Below are positions 1-5,962 of a stretch of DNA of 15,773 nucleotides, in pieces (positions within the stretch are counted from its first letter, which is position 1; each line of letters starts with the position of its first letter). Source of the DNA: JAMXLO01 sp035492535 (lineage in GTDB: Bacteria; Pseudomonadota; Alphaproteobacteria; Acetobacterales; Acetobacteraceae). Location: contig DATJJM010000353.1 in the NCBI GenBank assembly GCA_035492535.1, positions 1-15,773 of the forward strand, in the 5' to 3' direction. The notes under the pieces are model-generated. The model worked only from the letters and a program-made list of their open reading frames with translations. It was not told where the DNA came from and did not search any database. Position numbers and translations under genes: made by a program.

Positions 1-830
1 TGCATATCCCGCGCCTGGGTCAGGTCGAACTCGCGCGCGCGATGCATCGTGCAGCGATCATCCCACATCACCAGATCGCCCACCGTCCATCGATGCGTAT
101 AGACGAATTCCCGTTGCGTCGCATGCTCCATCAGATCCCGCAGCAGCAACCGCGCTTCGGGGATCGGCATGCCGCGGATCCACCCGGCATGCGACGCCAG
201 ATACAGCGTCATTCGCCCCGAGCCGGGATGCCGCCGCACCAGCAACTGCGGCACCGGCTTCAGCCGCTCGCGTTCCTCATCGGAAAAGTCGGTGAACCCG
301 ATGGTCGAGCGCGAATACAGCACCGAGTGCTCGGCCACCAAGCCCTCCAACCGTGCCTTCATCGCCTCGGGCAACGCGTCGTACGCCGCGCGCATATCCG
401 CGAACTGCGTCTCGCCACCTTCCCCCGGTATGCGCCGCGCCGACAGCAGCGAATACCGAGCAGGGATTGCCTTGAACGAACTGTCCGTATGCCACAGTCG
501 ATTGCCCAGCCCATTCATCCGCCGCCGGTCGTCCGCGGCCAGCACACGGCTCTGCTCATCCAGGTTCGACACATCGGAAATGTGCAGGTCCAGCCTCGGC
601 TTATGGTCCGGCCGATACGCCTTGATCGTGGTCTCCAGCGGTCCCAGCATCGCACTGAATGCAATCTGCTGCTCATCCGTGATGCGCTGGTCTCGAAAAA
701 CCAGCACCGCATAGCGATCCGCCGCCGCGACAATCTGCGAAACCATCGCCGCATCGACCGGTTCGCGCAGATCGAACCCACTCACCTCGCCAACGAATAC
801 CGGATGCAAGGGCCGCACACTGATCGCCAT
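1..830 (-). CDS. TauD/TfdA-family Fe(II)/2-oxoglutarate dioxygenase, 3' end missing
   Basis: Non-haem iron dioxygenase that would couple 2-oxoglutarate decarboxylation to hydroxylation of a small substrate, as taurine dioxygenase and the 2,4-D dioxygenase TfdA do; the substrate cannot be told from sequence. Reading down from 830 the frame is open for 276 codons and runs off the left edge. The iron facial triad is visible: His114 and Asp116 in NRLWHTDSSFK, and His263 in CTMHRARE. Around these, the stretches IPGEGGETQFADMRAAYDAL and FTDFSDEER are typical of the TfdA-like branch. Family members are about 280 residues, so only the last 10-25 should be missing. The start follows a strong ribosome-binding site (AGGAGGA, about six bases upstream). 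The gene is divergent from the flavoprotein at 954, with 123 bp between them. The family is certain; the exact reaction is not. Confidence 0.93.
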   Translation of the reverse strand, partial: MAISVRPLHPVFVGEVSGFDLREPVDAAMVSQIVAAADRYAVLVFRDQRITDEQQIAFSAMLGPLETTIKAYRPDHKPRLDLHISDVSNLDEQSRVLAADDRRRMNGLGNRLWHTDSSFKAIPARYSLLSARRIPGEGGETQFADMRAAYDALPEAMKARLEGLVAEHSVLYSRSTIGFTDFSDEERERLKPVPQLLVRRHPGSGRMTLYLASHAGWIRGMPIPEARLLLRDLMEHATQREFVYTHRWTVGDLVMWDDRCTMHRAREFDLTQARDM

Positions 831-953
831 GTTTGTTCCTCCTGTGCCGCCGAGCATAGCACAGAAATTGGACTAGTAATACTGCAGCCACACGGCCCTT
901 CCGATCGTACCAATCGGCAAAGCATCATGGCGCCATATCCCCGGAGCACAGCG

Positions 954-1676
954 ATGTCCGCCACCGACGCCTACCCGATCACCAGCCGCAACCGCGTGCG
1001 CCGTCGCTACGAACGCGGCCACTACGATCGCGCCACCGTCCACCGGATTCTCGACGCGGCCATGGTCTGCCACATCGCCTATGCGATCGACGGCCAGCCC
1101 TTCTGCACCCCCACCTCATTCTGGCGCGACGGCAACCGGCTGTACTGGCACGGCTCGTCGGCCAGTCGCATGGTGCGCGCGCAATCAGGCGGCCTGCGCG
1201 TCTGCCTGACGGTAACGCACCTCGATGCGATCGTGCTGGCCCGCTCAGGCTTCCACCATTCGGTGAACTACCGCAGCGTCATGGCCTACGGCGAGGCGCA
1301 TGCGATCACCGACCCGCAAGCCAAGCTCGCCGCGATGGACGCCTTCATCGATCGCTTCTACCCCGGTCGAGCCGCCATCCTGCGTCCCGTAACAGACCAG
1401 GAGATCAAATCTGTCCAGATCCTGGAGATGGAGATCGAGGACGTCGCCGCGAAGGTCCGTGCCACCGGCGTCTCGGACGACGAAGAGGACTACGCCCTGC
1501 CCATCTGGTGCGCCGTGCTGCCATTGCACACCACGATTGGCGAAGCCGAACCGTGCCCGCGCCTGGTCGCCGGCACCACGGCGGAATCGGGCGGCATGGC
1601 CTCCTACGCGCCCGGCCGAGGCTTCGATGACGTGATGCTGGAGACGTATCGCAAAGCATACCCGGACAGACCCTGA
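954..1676 (+). CDS. Pyridoxamine 5'-phosphate oxidase-like flavin-binding protein
   Basis: Predicted 240-residue cytoplasmic protein of the pyridoxamine-5'-phosphate oxidase-like split-barrel group (the Pyridox_ox_2 type), which usually binds FMN or F420 and acts as an oxidoreductase or flavin-binding protein. What can be seen is an N-terminal RRRYERGHYDRATVHRILD helix, a first barrel strand with AMVCHIAYAIDGQPFCTPT, the strand-turn GNRLYWHGSSASRMVRA, then VCLTVTHLDAIVLARS and NYRSVMAYGEA, which is the usual order of this fold. I chose the ATG at 954, preceded by GGAG about eight bases away. An in-frame ATG at 927 would add nine residues. A much longer open frame running upstream to position 42 is antisense to the dioxygenase and is not credible as coding. 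The physiological substrate is unknown. Confidence 0.88.
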   Translation: MSATDAYPITSRNRVRRRYERGHYDRATVHRILDAAMVCHIAYAIDGQPFCTPTSFWRDGNRLYWHGSSASRMVRAQSGGLRVCLTVTHLDAIVLARSGFHHSVNYRSVMAYGEAHAITDPQAKLAAMDAFIDRFYPGRAAILRPVTDQEIKSVQILEMEIEDVAAKVRATGVSDDEEDYALPIWCAVLPLHTTIGEAEPCPRLVAGTTAESGGMASYAPGRGFDDVMLETYRKAYPDRP

Positions 1677-1682
1677 CCCCGG

Positions 1683-1777
1683 TCAGCCCGCCCAGATCTG
1701 GGCAACGTGCGGGTAATCGCGAATGGCCGCATCCGCCGTCGCCAACGGAAACGTCAGCCGCCTCGATGCCTCGGAGC
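1683..1777 (-). pseudogene. VapC-like PIN-domain toxin, C-terminal remnant
   Basis: Immediately after the antitoxin frame, about 31 codons read SSEASRRLTFPLATADAAIR, continue DYPHVAQIWAG, and end at a TGA (1683-1685). This matches the end of VapC toxins, where a hydrophobic strand (PLATAD) carries the last acidic active-site residue and is followed by an Ala-Ile/Phe-Arg helix and a short terminal strand. The first roughly 100 residues, with the other catalytic acids, are gone, so it cannot be an active RNase. The remnant is in a different frame from both antitoxin segments. Assignment rests on this short motif and on the position directly behind a Phd-like antitoxin. Confidence 0.6.
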
Positions 1778-2022
1778 TCAAGCTATCTGCGGGCCACCGA
1801 GCAGCGCTTCAATCGCCGGATCAGCAGCATCGATATCCGCGGCGATACGGCGGATACGCATCGTGTAGGCAGGCTTCCGCGGCTCTCCGCGCGCAGCCAG
1901 CGGCACCAGCCTGCCTGCGGCACACCGTTCTCGGCAATGACGATCTCCTCGCCCGACGCTGCGCGATTCACCGGCCCGGACAAGTGGGTCTTGGCTTCGC
2001 TGAGCGTGACGAATGGTGGCAT
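1778..2022 (-). pseudogene. Phd/YefM-family antitoxin, frameshifted
   Basis: The first 40 or so codons, starting at an ATG at 2022, read MPPFVTLSEAKTHLSGPVNR and then GEEIVIAENGVP. This is the DNA-binding half of a Phd/YefM/VapB-type antitoxin (EAKTHLS and GEEIVIA are the hallmarks). The expected continuation RLVPLAAR is present in the neighbouring frame, which then runs on to EALLGGPQIA and a TGA at 1778-1780. The shift lies near 1910-1920 and fits a single lost base (or two gained). Without the shift the start frame ends at a TAG at 1783-1785 with a non-homologous tail. A Shine-Dalgarno-like AGGA lies upstream of the start. The toxin behind it is reduced to its end, so this is a dead toxin-antitoxin locus, unless the base change is a sequencing error. 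Confidence 0.72.
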
Positions 2023-2154
2023 CTTCCGTGTCCTTCACCAGCTTGATCAATAGGTGCGCGTCCTAACCGTTGGTGAACCTGACCAACTCTGCTTCCTTGC
2101 CACCCCGCACCTACAAGCCGTAAGGGGCCGCTTACGAATCCGAGAGACACAGCC

Positions 2155-3537
2155 ATGTCCACCGCCACCGATACCGTGATCGCCGCCGCCCGCGACTTCC
2201 TGGGCGACCGCATCACCACCAACGCCACGCTGCGAGAACACCACTCGCACGGCCAGGACACCCAGCCGCCCGTCCTCCCCGACGCCGTTGCCTTCGTCGA
2301 AACGACGGACGAAGCCGCCCGGCTCCTCGGGCTCTGCAACACCAATCACATCCCTGTCGTCGCCTGGGGCGCCGGCACGTCGCTCGAAGGCCACGTCACG
2401 CCGGTGCGCGGCGGCATCACGCTCGACCTCTCGCGCATGACCCGCATCATCGACATCAGCCAGCCCGACATGGACTGCCGCATCGAAGCCGGCGTCACCC
2501 GCGATCAGCTCAACGAGCATCTGCGCGACCAGGGCTTGTTCTTTCCGGTCGATCCCGGCACCGCTTCCTGCACCATCGGCGGCATGTGCGCGACGCGCGC
2601 CTCCGGCACCAACGCGGTCCGCTACGGCACCATCCGCGAGAACGTGCTCGGCCTCACCGTGGCACTCGCCGACGGCCGCACCATCCACACCGGCGGCCGC
2701 ACGCGCAAATCCGCCACCGGCTACGACCTGACGCGGCTGTTCATCGGTTCGGAGGGCACGCTCGGCGTCATCACCGAAATCCAGCTCCGCCTGCACGGCA
2801 TCCCCGAGGCGGTGTCATCGGCAACCTGCCAGTTCCCCACGCTGAAGGGCGCGGTGGAGACGGTGATCGCCATCCTGCAAATGGGCATTCCCGTCGCCCG
2901 CATGGAACTGCTGGACGACGTCCAGACATCGGCCTGCATTGCCTATTCCAAACTGGAAGGCCTGCAACCGCTGCCATCGCTGTTCTTCGAATTCCACGGC
3001 ACCGAAAACGCCGTCGCCGAACAGGCGCAGCAGGCGGAAGAGATCGCCGTCAGCTTCGAGGGCCAGGGCTTCCGCTGGGCCACCGACGCCGCGGAACGCG
3101 GCAAGCTGTGGAAGGCGCGGCACGATGCACTATGGGCGTGCCTGGCACTGAAGCCTGGTCACCAGGGCATCGCCACCGATGCGATCGTGCCGATCTCGCG
3201 GCTGGACGAGGCGATCCTCGGCGCCAAGGAGGACATCGCCGCATCCGGCCTTACCGCGCCCATCGTCGGCCATGTCGGCGACGGCAATTTCCATACGGTG
3301 ATCCTGGTGCCGCCGGAACCGGACGGCCTGCAACGCGCCTGGGACCTGGACAAGAAGATCGTCGCGCGCGCCCTGGCGCTCGGTGGCTCGTGCAGCGGCG
3401 AGCACGGCGTGGGCATCGGCAAGCGCGAGTTCCTGGAACAGGAGCACGGCGCCGAGGCGCTGGCGGTGATGCGCTCGGTCAAGCAGGCGTTGGACCCGCG
3501 GGGGATCCTGAATCCAGGCAAGATCTTCCTGAACTGA
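2155..3537 (+). CDS. FAD-linked oxidase, D-lactate dehydrogenase/GlcD type
   Basis: A 460-residue flavoenzyme that oxidises a 2-hydroxy acid, probably D-lactate or glycolate, and passes electrons to cytochrome or quinone. The FAD-binding PCMH domain spans about residues 40-215: PVVAWGAGTSLEGH (67-80) and DPGTASCTIGGMCATRASGT (133-152) contact the cofactor, followed by RKSATGYDLTRLFIGSEGTL (184-203). The C-terminal oxidase domain carries GHVGDGNFH (372-380) and SGEHGVG (414-420), both conserved in the D-lactate dehydrogenase (cytochrome)/GlcD group, and ends with the typical ALDPRGILNPGKIF. Length is normal. No signal peptide or membrane span is seen. The ATG at 2155 follows GAGAGA at suitable spacing. 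No glcE/glcF partner is next to it, which favours a stand-alone D-lactate dehydrogenase over a glycolate oxidase subunit. Confidence 0.93.
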   Translation: MSTATDTVIAAARDFLGDRITTNATLREHHSHGQDTQPPVLPDAVAFVETTDEAARLLGLCNTNHIPVVAWGAGTSLEGHVTPVRGGITLDLSRMTRIIDISQPDMDCRIEAGVTRDQLNEHLRDQGLFFPVDPGTASCTIGGMCATRASGTNAVRYGTIRENVLGLTVALADGRTIHTGGRTRKSATGYDLTRLFIGSEGTLGVITEIQLRLHGIPEAVSSATCQFPTLKGAVETVIAILQMGIPVARMELLDDVQTSACIAYSKLEGLQPLPSLFFEFHGTENAVAEQAQQAEEIAVSFEGQGFRWATDAAERGKLWKARHDALWACLALKPGHQGIATDAIVPISRLDEAILGAKEDIAASGLTAPIVGHVGDGNFHTVILVPPEPDGLQRAWDLDKKIVARALALGGSCSGEHGVGIGKREFLEQEHGAEALAVMRSVKQALDPRGILNPGKIFLN

Positions 3538-3548
3538 GGGACCCAATT

Positions 3549-3576
3549 CCCTCTCCGTCCCTGGGGGCGGAGAGGG
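3549..3576. terminator. Inverted repeat after the FAD oxidase gene
   Basis: A 9-bp perfect stem, CCCTCTCCG (3549-3557) and CGGAGAGGG (3568-3576), encloses a 10-base loop. It begins 12 bases after the oxidase stop codon and lies between this gene and the convergent cspA. There is no T-run, so it may be a factor-assisted terminator, an mRNA-stabilising hairpin, or a copy of a dispersed intergenic repeat. I saw no second copy in this window. Confidence 0.5.
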
Positions 3577-3588
3577 TCAGGGATAGGT

Positions 3589-3604
3589 GGGGGACCGTGC
3601 CCCC
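3589..3604 (-). terminator. Hairpin directly after the cspA stop codon
   Basis: GGGGG and CCCCC arms (3589-3593 and 3600-3604) with a six-base loop start on the base after the cspA stop codon. A T-run is absent. It is a plausible 3'-end hairpin for the short cspA transcript, but the stem is only five pairs. Confidence 0.35.
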
Positions 3605-3811
3605 TTACGCCGCCTTCAAATTCTCGGCGGCAACCTTGCCCTTCTGCCCGCGGACCGCATCGAAGCTGACCTGCTGGCCCTCATTCAGCGTGGTGAGTCC
3701 GGCTTTCTCGACGGCCGAGATGTGCACGAACACATCCGCGCCGCCTTCGGACGGCTGGATGAACCCGAAGCCCTTGGTTGAGTTGAACCACTTCACGGTG
3801 CCTGTCGACAT
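3605..3811 (-). CDS. cspA: CspA-family cold-shock protein
   Basis: A 68-residue single OB-fold protein that binds single-stranded RNA and DNA and acts as an RNA chaperone. The family landmarks are all present: GTVKWFNSTKGFGFIQP at the start with RNP1 (KGFGFI), then DVFVHISAV with RNP2 (VFVHI), and EGQQVSFDAVRGQKGKVAAENL at the end. Length matches the usual 65-72 residues. The ATG at 3811 is preceded by AGGAG about nine bases upstream. The gene is convergent with the FAD oxidase and stands alone. Its leader contains a small hairpin (3838-3852). Whether it is truly cold-induced or constitutive cannot be told, since alphaproteobacteria carry several such paralogues. Confidence 0.96.
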   Translation of the reverse strand: MSTGTVKWFNSTKGFGFIQPSEGGADVFVHISAVEKAGLTTLNEGQQVSFDAVRGQKGKVAAENLKAA

Positions 3812-3837
3812 CGCGCTACACTCCTAAACGTCGGCAA

Positions 3838-3852
3838 CCCGCAACATGCGGG
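3838..3852 (-). promoter_or_regulatory. Hairpin in the cspA leader
   Basis: CCCGCA and TGCGGG form a perfect 6-bp stem with a three-base loop. It lies 26 bases upstream of the cspA start codon, with the ribosome-binding site between the two. Structured leaders are known to control cspA translation in enterobacteria. Here only the small stem is visible, and no match to a known cold-shock box was identified. Confidence 0.35.
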
Positions 3853-3980
3853 CCGAAATACCTTTCAGGTGGAGTGCTGATCTGCGCGAGCCTTGGCACG
3901 GACGAACAAACAAACCAGGCGAAAAGCGCCGATGCCGGGCATGTAGGGCCGCTGCGGCAGGAACGCAAGCCCGGCCCGGA

Positions 3981-4607
3981 TCAGTTCGACTTCAGCCGGT
4001 CCGCCAGCCGTTCGACGTTATGGCCGTTCATGACAGCGTCGTATTCCTCGCCCAGGATCACCTGGCAGGCCCAATCGGCGGCATCGTGCCGCCAGCCGAG
4101 ATGATGGGTCGCGCAATGCATCAGGCACTGGGCGGCCTGCTTGCGATGCTCGCCGCGGGTGCCCATGACCAGCTTGTAGAAGCCCTTCGCCTTGCGCTTC
4201 GCCTGATCCAGGACAGTGACGCCGGCGCCGAGCGACATCCCTGCAACGGCGCCACCCACGGCGCCAAGCGCCGTGCCGGCGACAGGCACCACGGAGCCCA
4301 CCGTCGCGCCGCCACACGTTGCGGCTACCTGGAGACCAAATTTCGTTGTCGCAATGACCGCCTTCCGGCGTGCCTTCGTCCGCTTCTTTCCTCGCGCATA
4401 GGCGATAGCGAGCAGGACGTCGGTTTGCCCGATCGCCTGGCCCTTGTACTCCACGTCGGCGCCCGAGTTGAATCGCTGGATGATCTCCTCCAGCACGTCC
4501 GCCTTCGCCTGGGCCGAGACGCCCGATGCCGCATCGCCGCTGCCGGCGATGAAGAAGCCGCCAACAGTCTTCGCGACATTGCGGCCCGCGTAGGTGGTTG
4601 CAGACAT
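3981..4607 (-). CDS. Unrecognised glycine-zipper membrane-associated protein
   Basis: I do not recognise this 208-residue protein. Residues 91-131 are a long Gly/Ala/Val stretch with small residues at regular spacing (ATCGGATVGSVV, then GTALGAVGGAVAGMSLGAG). This is a glycine-zipper type membrane or hairpin segment, long enough for one or two passes. It is bracketed by basic clusters, ARGKKRTKARRK (71-82) and KRKAKG (137-142). The N-terminal third (ADVLEEIIQRFNSGADVEYK) looks soluble and helical. The C-terminal third contains CLMHCATHH (161-169), whose Cys/His spacing could bind a metal, and ends in a charged helix. There is no cleavable signal peptide. The ATG at 4607 has a weak GAGGG upstream. 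It stands alone, upstream of cspA on the same strand. Glycine zippers occur in pore-forming toxins, holins and envelope proteins, but no function can be assigned. Confidence 0.72.
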   Translation of the reverse strand: MSATTYAGRNVAKTVGGFFIAGSGDAASGVSAQAKADVLEEIIQRFNSGADVEYKGQAIGQTDVLLAIAYARGKKRTKARRKAVIATTKFGLQVAATCGGATVGSVVPVAGTALGAVGGAVAGMSLGAGVTVLDQAKRKAKGFYKLVMGTRGEHRKQAAQCLMHCATHHLGWRHDAADWACQVILGEEYDAVMNGHNVERLADRLKSN

Positions 4608-4766
4608 ATGGAAGCCCTCGGTCGTTATAACGGCCCCACCGCACGCGGTCGGCAGAACCGTTCCGATTTCTCATATATTGTTCATTCGTAACTGTCGAGG
4701 AAATACTGACGACATGAAGTATTTGGGACGGGGTCCACCAGTCATGGCATCCGCCGAGGTCAGCCG

Positions 4767-5807
4767 TCAGTGAGCATGCCCGTGACGGTGATGCAGATCC
4801 GGATAGTGCGGATGGCTGTGCCGCAGGCGGGCGTGGCGATGTCGGTGCGTATGTGGCTCGCCGGGCGGATCGTCTGGCCCATGCACGTGTTGATGGTGCT
4901 CATCGTGCACGTGCCGATGTTCGTGCTCAATCTCCTCGTGCAGATGATCGTGTTCGTGCCGTTCCACCAGGTGGAGATAGAGGCCGACCCCCATCAGCAC
5001 CGCGGCAAGCACAAGCTGTACGCTCACCGTGTCATCGAACAGCGCGATCGACAGGATAGCGCCGATGAAAGGTGCCGTTGAAAAATAAGCGCTCGTGCGT
5101 GCCGTGCCGAGGTGGCGCAAGCCCAATACGAACAGGACCAGACTGACGCCATAGCCGAGGAAGCCGACAATGGCGGCGCCAATCACCGCGTCGGTGGCCG
5201 GCCAGGCCGCACCTGCCAGCGCAGCCAGCACCAGGTTGGTCGCGCCGGCCACCAGACCCTTGGTCATCGCGATCTGTACCGGATCGGCAGCGCTCAGCTT
5301 GCGCGTGAGGTTGTTGTCCACGCCCCAGGCGAGGCAAGCCCCGGCAATGGCAAGGGTGCCCCAGCCAAACGCCCCAGTCCCGCCTTGCCAGGACAACAGC
5401 AAGGCGCCCGCCAGTATGGAAGCCGCGCCGGACAGGATGCGGCGATCGACGTTCTCGCGGAACCAGAGCCAGGCGATCGCCATCGTTGCGATCCCTTCCA
5501 GGTTCAGCAGCAGCGACGCCGTGGATGCCGCGGTCTCGCTCAATCCAACCATCAGCAGGCCAGGCCCGATCACGCCGCCGCTCAGCACGACCGCAGCGAG
5601 CCAGGGCAGGTCGCTTCGCCGCAATGGCGCCTCAGCGGAGCGCCACACCAGGTGCAGCACGGCGAGGCCCACGCCTGAGCCAAGATACAGCAGACCTGCC
5701 AGCATCCACGGACTGGCCCCGCCGAGCAGCAGCTTCGCGATCGGCGTGCTCGCACCGAACAGGATCGCGGACGCCAATGCCAGTGGCGCGCCCGGCCAGG
5801 AGATCAT
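4767..5807 (-). CDS. EamA/DMT-family transporter with histidine-rich tail
   Basis: A 346-residue inner-membrane transporter of the drug/metabolite transporter superfamily. Residues 1-280 contain about ten hydrophobic segments arranged as two EamA repeats. The first has ASAILFGASTPIAKLLLGG and the loop LWFRENVDRRILSG; the second has GACLAWGVDNNLTRKLS and YFSTAPFIGAILSIALFDDT. This is the canonical pattern. Residues 282-346 form an extra tail with 24 histidines in 65 positions, mixed with Glu, Asp and Arg, in two blocks split by GPDDPPGEP (310-318). Such tails usually bind Zn, Ni or Co ions in metal transporters and metallochaperones, so metal or metal-chelate export or metal sensing is a fair inference, not a demonstrated role. 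The start codon lies only four bases from an IS3 fragment, so the original promoter may have been replaced. The caspase gene is 155 bp upstream on the same strand. Confidence 0.92.
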   Translation of the reverse strand: MISWPGAPLALASAILFGASTPIAKLLLGGASPWMLAGLLYLGSGVGLAVLHLVWRSAEAPLRRSDLPWLAAVVLSGGVIGPGLLMVGLSETAASTASLLLNLEGIATMAIAWLWFRENVDRRILSGAASILAGALLLSWQGGTGAFGWGTLAIAGACLAWGVDNNLTRKLSAADPVQIAMTKGLVAGATNLVLAALAGAAWPATDAVIGAAIVGFLGYGVSLVLFVLGLRHLGTARTSAYFSTAPFIGAILSIALFDDTVSVQLVLAAVLMGVGLYLHLVERHEHDHLHEEIEHEHRHVHDEHHQHVHGPDDPPGEPHTHRHRHARLRHSHPHYPDLHHRHGHAH

Positions 5808-5811
5808 GGCG

Positions 5812-5914
5812 CCGCGCTTCCCGACGGCAGCTGGAACCGGAGGGGACCCGTATGAACCATCAGAAGCTCCGCCGACTGTTTGCCGAGGAGCGGCTGCAGG
5901 CGCGTCGCCGCGGC
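5812..5914 (+). mobile_element. IS3-family transposase (OrfB) fragment
   Basis: From 5822 one frame reads RRQLEPEGTRMNHQKLRRL and continues FAEERLQARRRG up to 5914. This is the helix-rich segment of IS3-family OrfB that normally reads as YRRLH..., then REG-RMNHKKLRRLYAEERLQVRRRG, just before the RKRALGTRAP stretch and the DDE catalytic core. Just before it, in a different frame, CCGCGCTTC (5812-5820) codes for Pro-Arg-Phe, as expected upstream of YRRL, which implies a small deletion. After Gly the similarity stops. No inverted repeats, OrfA or catalytic residues are present. It is an inactive scar between the transporter start and the caspase gene, and it indicates past insertion and deletion here. 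It should not be annotated as a working gene although an ATG with an upstream GGAGG is present at 5852. Confidence 0.68.
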
Positions 5915-5962
5915 TGCGGCATTCTCTCTGGTGAGCGTACTGGCCGAAACAGGTACCGCCAT

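Noticed and set aside
42..953. Long plus-strand open frame running into the flavoprotein gene
   Set aside because: It is antisense to the dioxygenase, which has iron-binding motifs and a strong ribosome-binding site. The frame is His/Arg/Gln-rich without motifs; only the part from 954 is real.
2047..2796. 249-codon minus-strand frame opposite the FAD oxidase
   Set aside because: Gly/Ala/Asp/Val-rich composition typical of antisense to high-GC genes, with no motif.
2586..3827. 413-codon plus-strand frame overlapping the FAD oxidase
   Set aside because: Very Arg/His-rich product in a different frame over a well-supported enzyme; a high-GC shadow.
4624..4629. TATAAC box upstream of the glycine-zipper gene
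   Set aside because: No -35 match at 16-18 bases, and the implied transcript would start almost on top of the ribosome-binding site.
3846..4691. 281-codon plus-strand frame opposite the glycine-zipper gene
   Set aside because: Arg/Ala-rich shadow. The minus-strand frame has a coherent hydrophobic and helical pattern, although neither is recognised, so the choice is not absolute.
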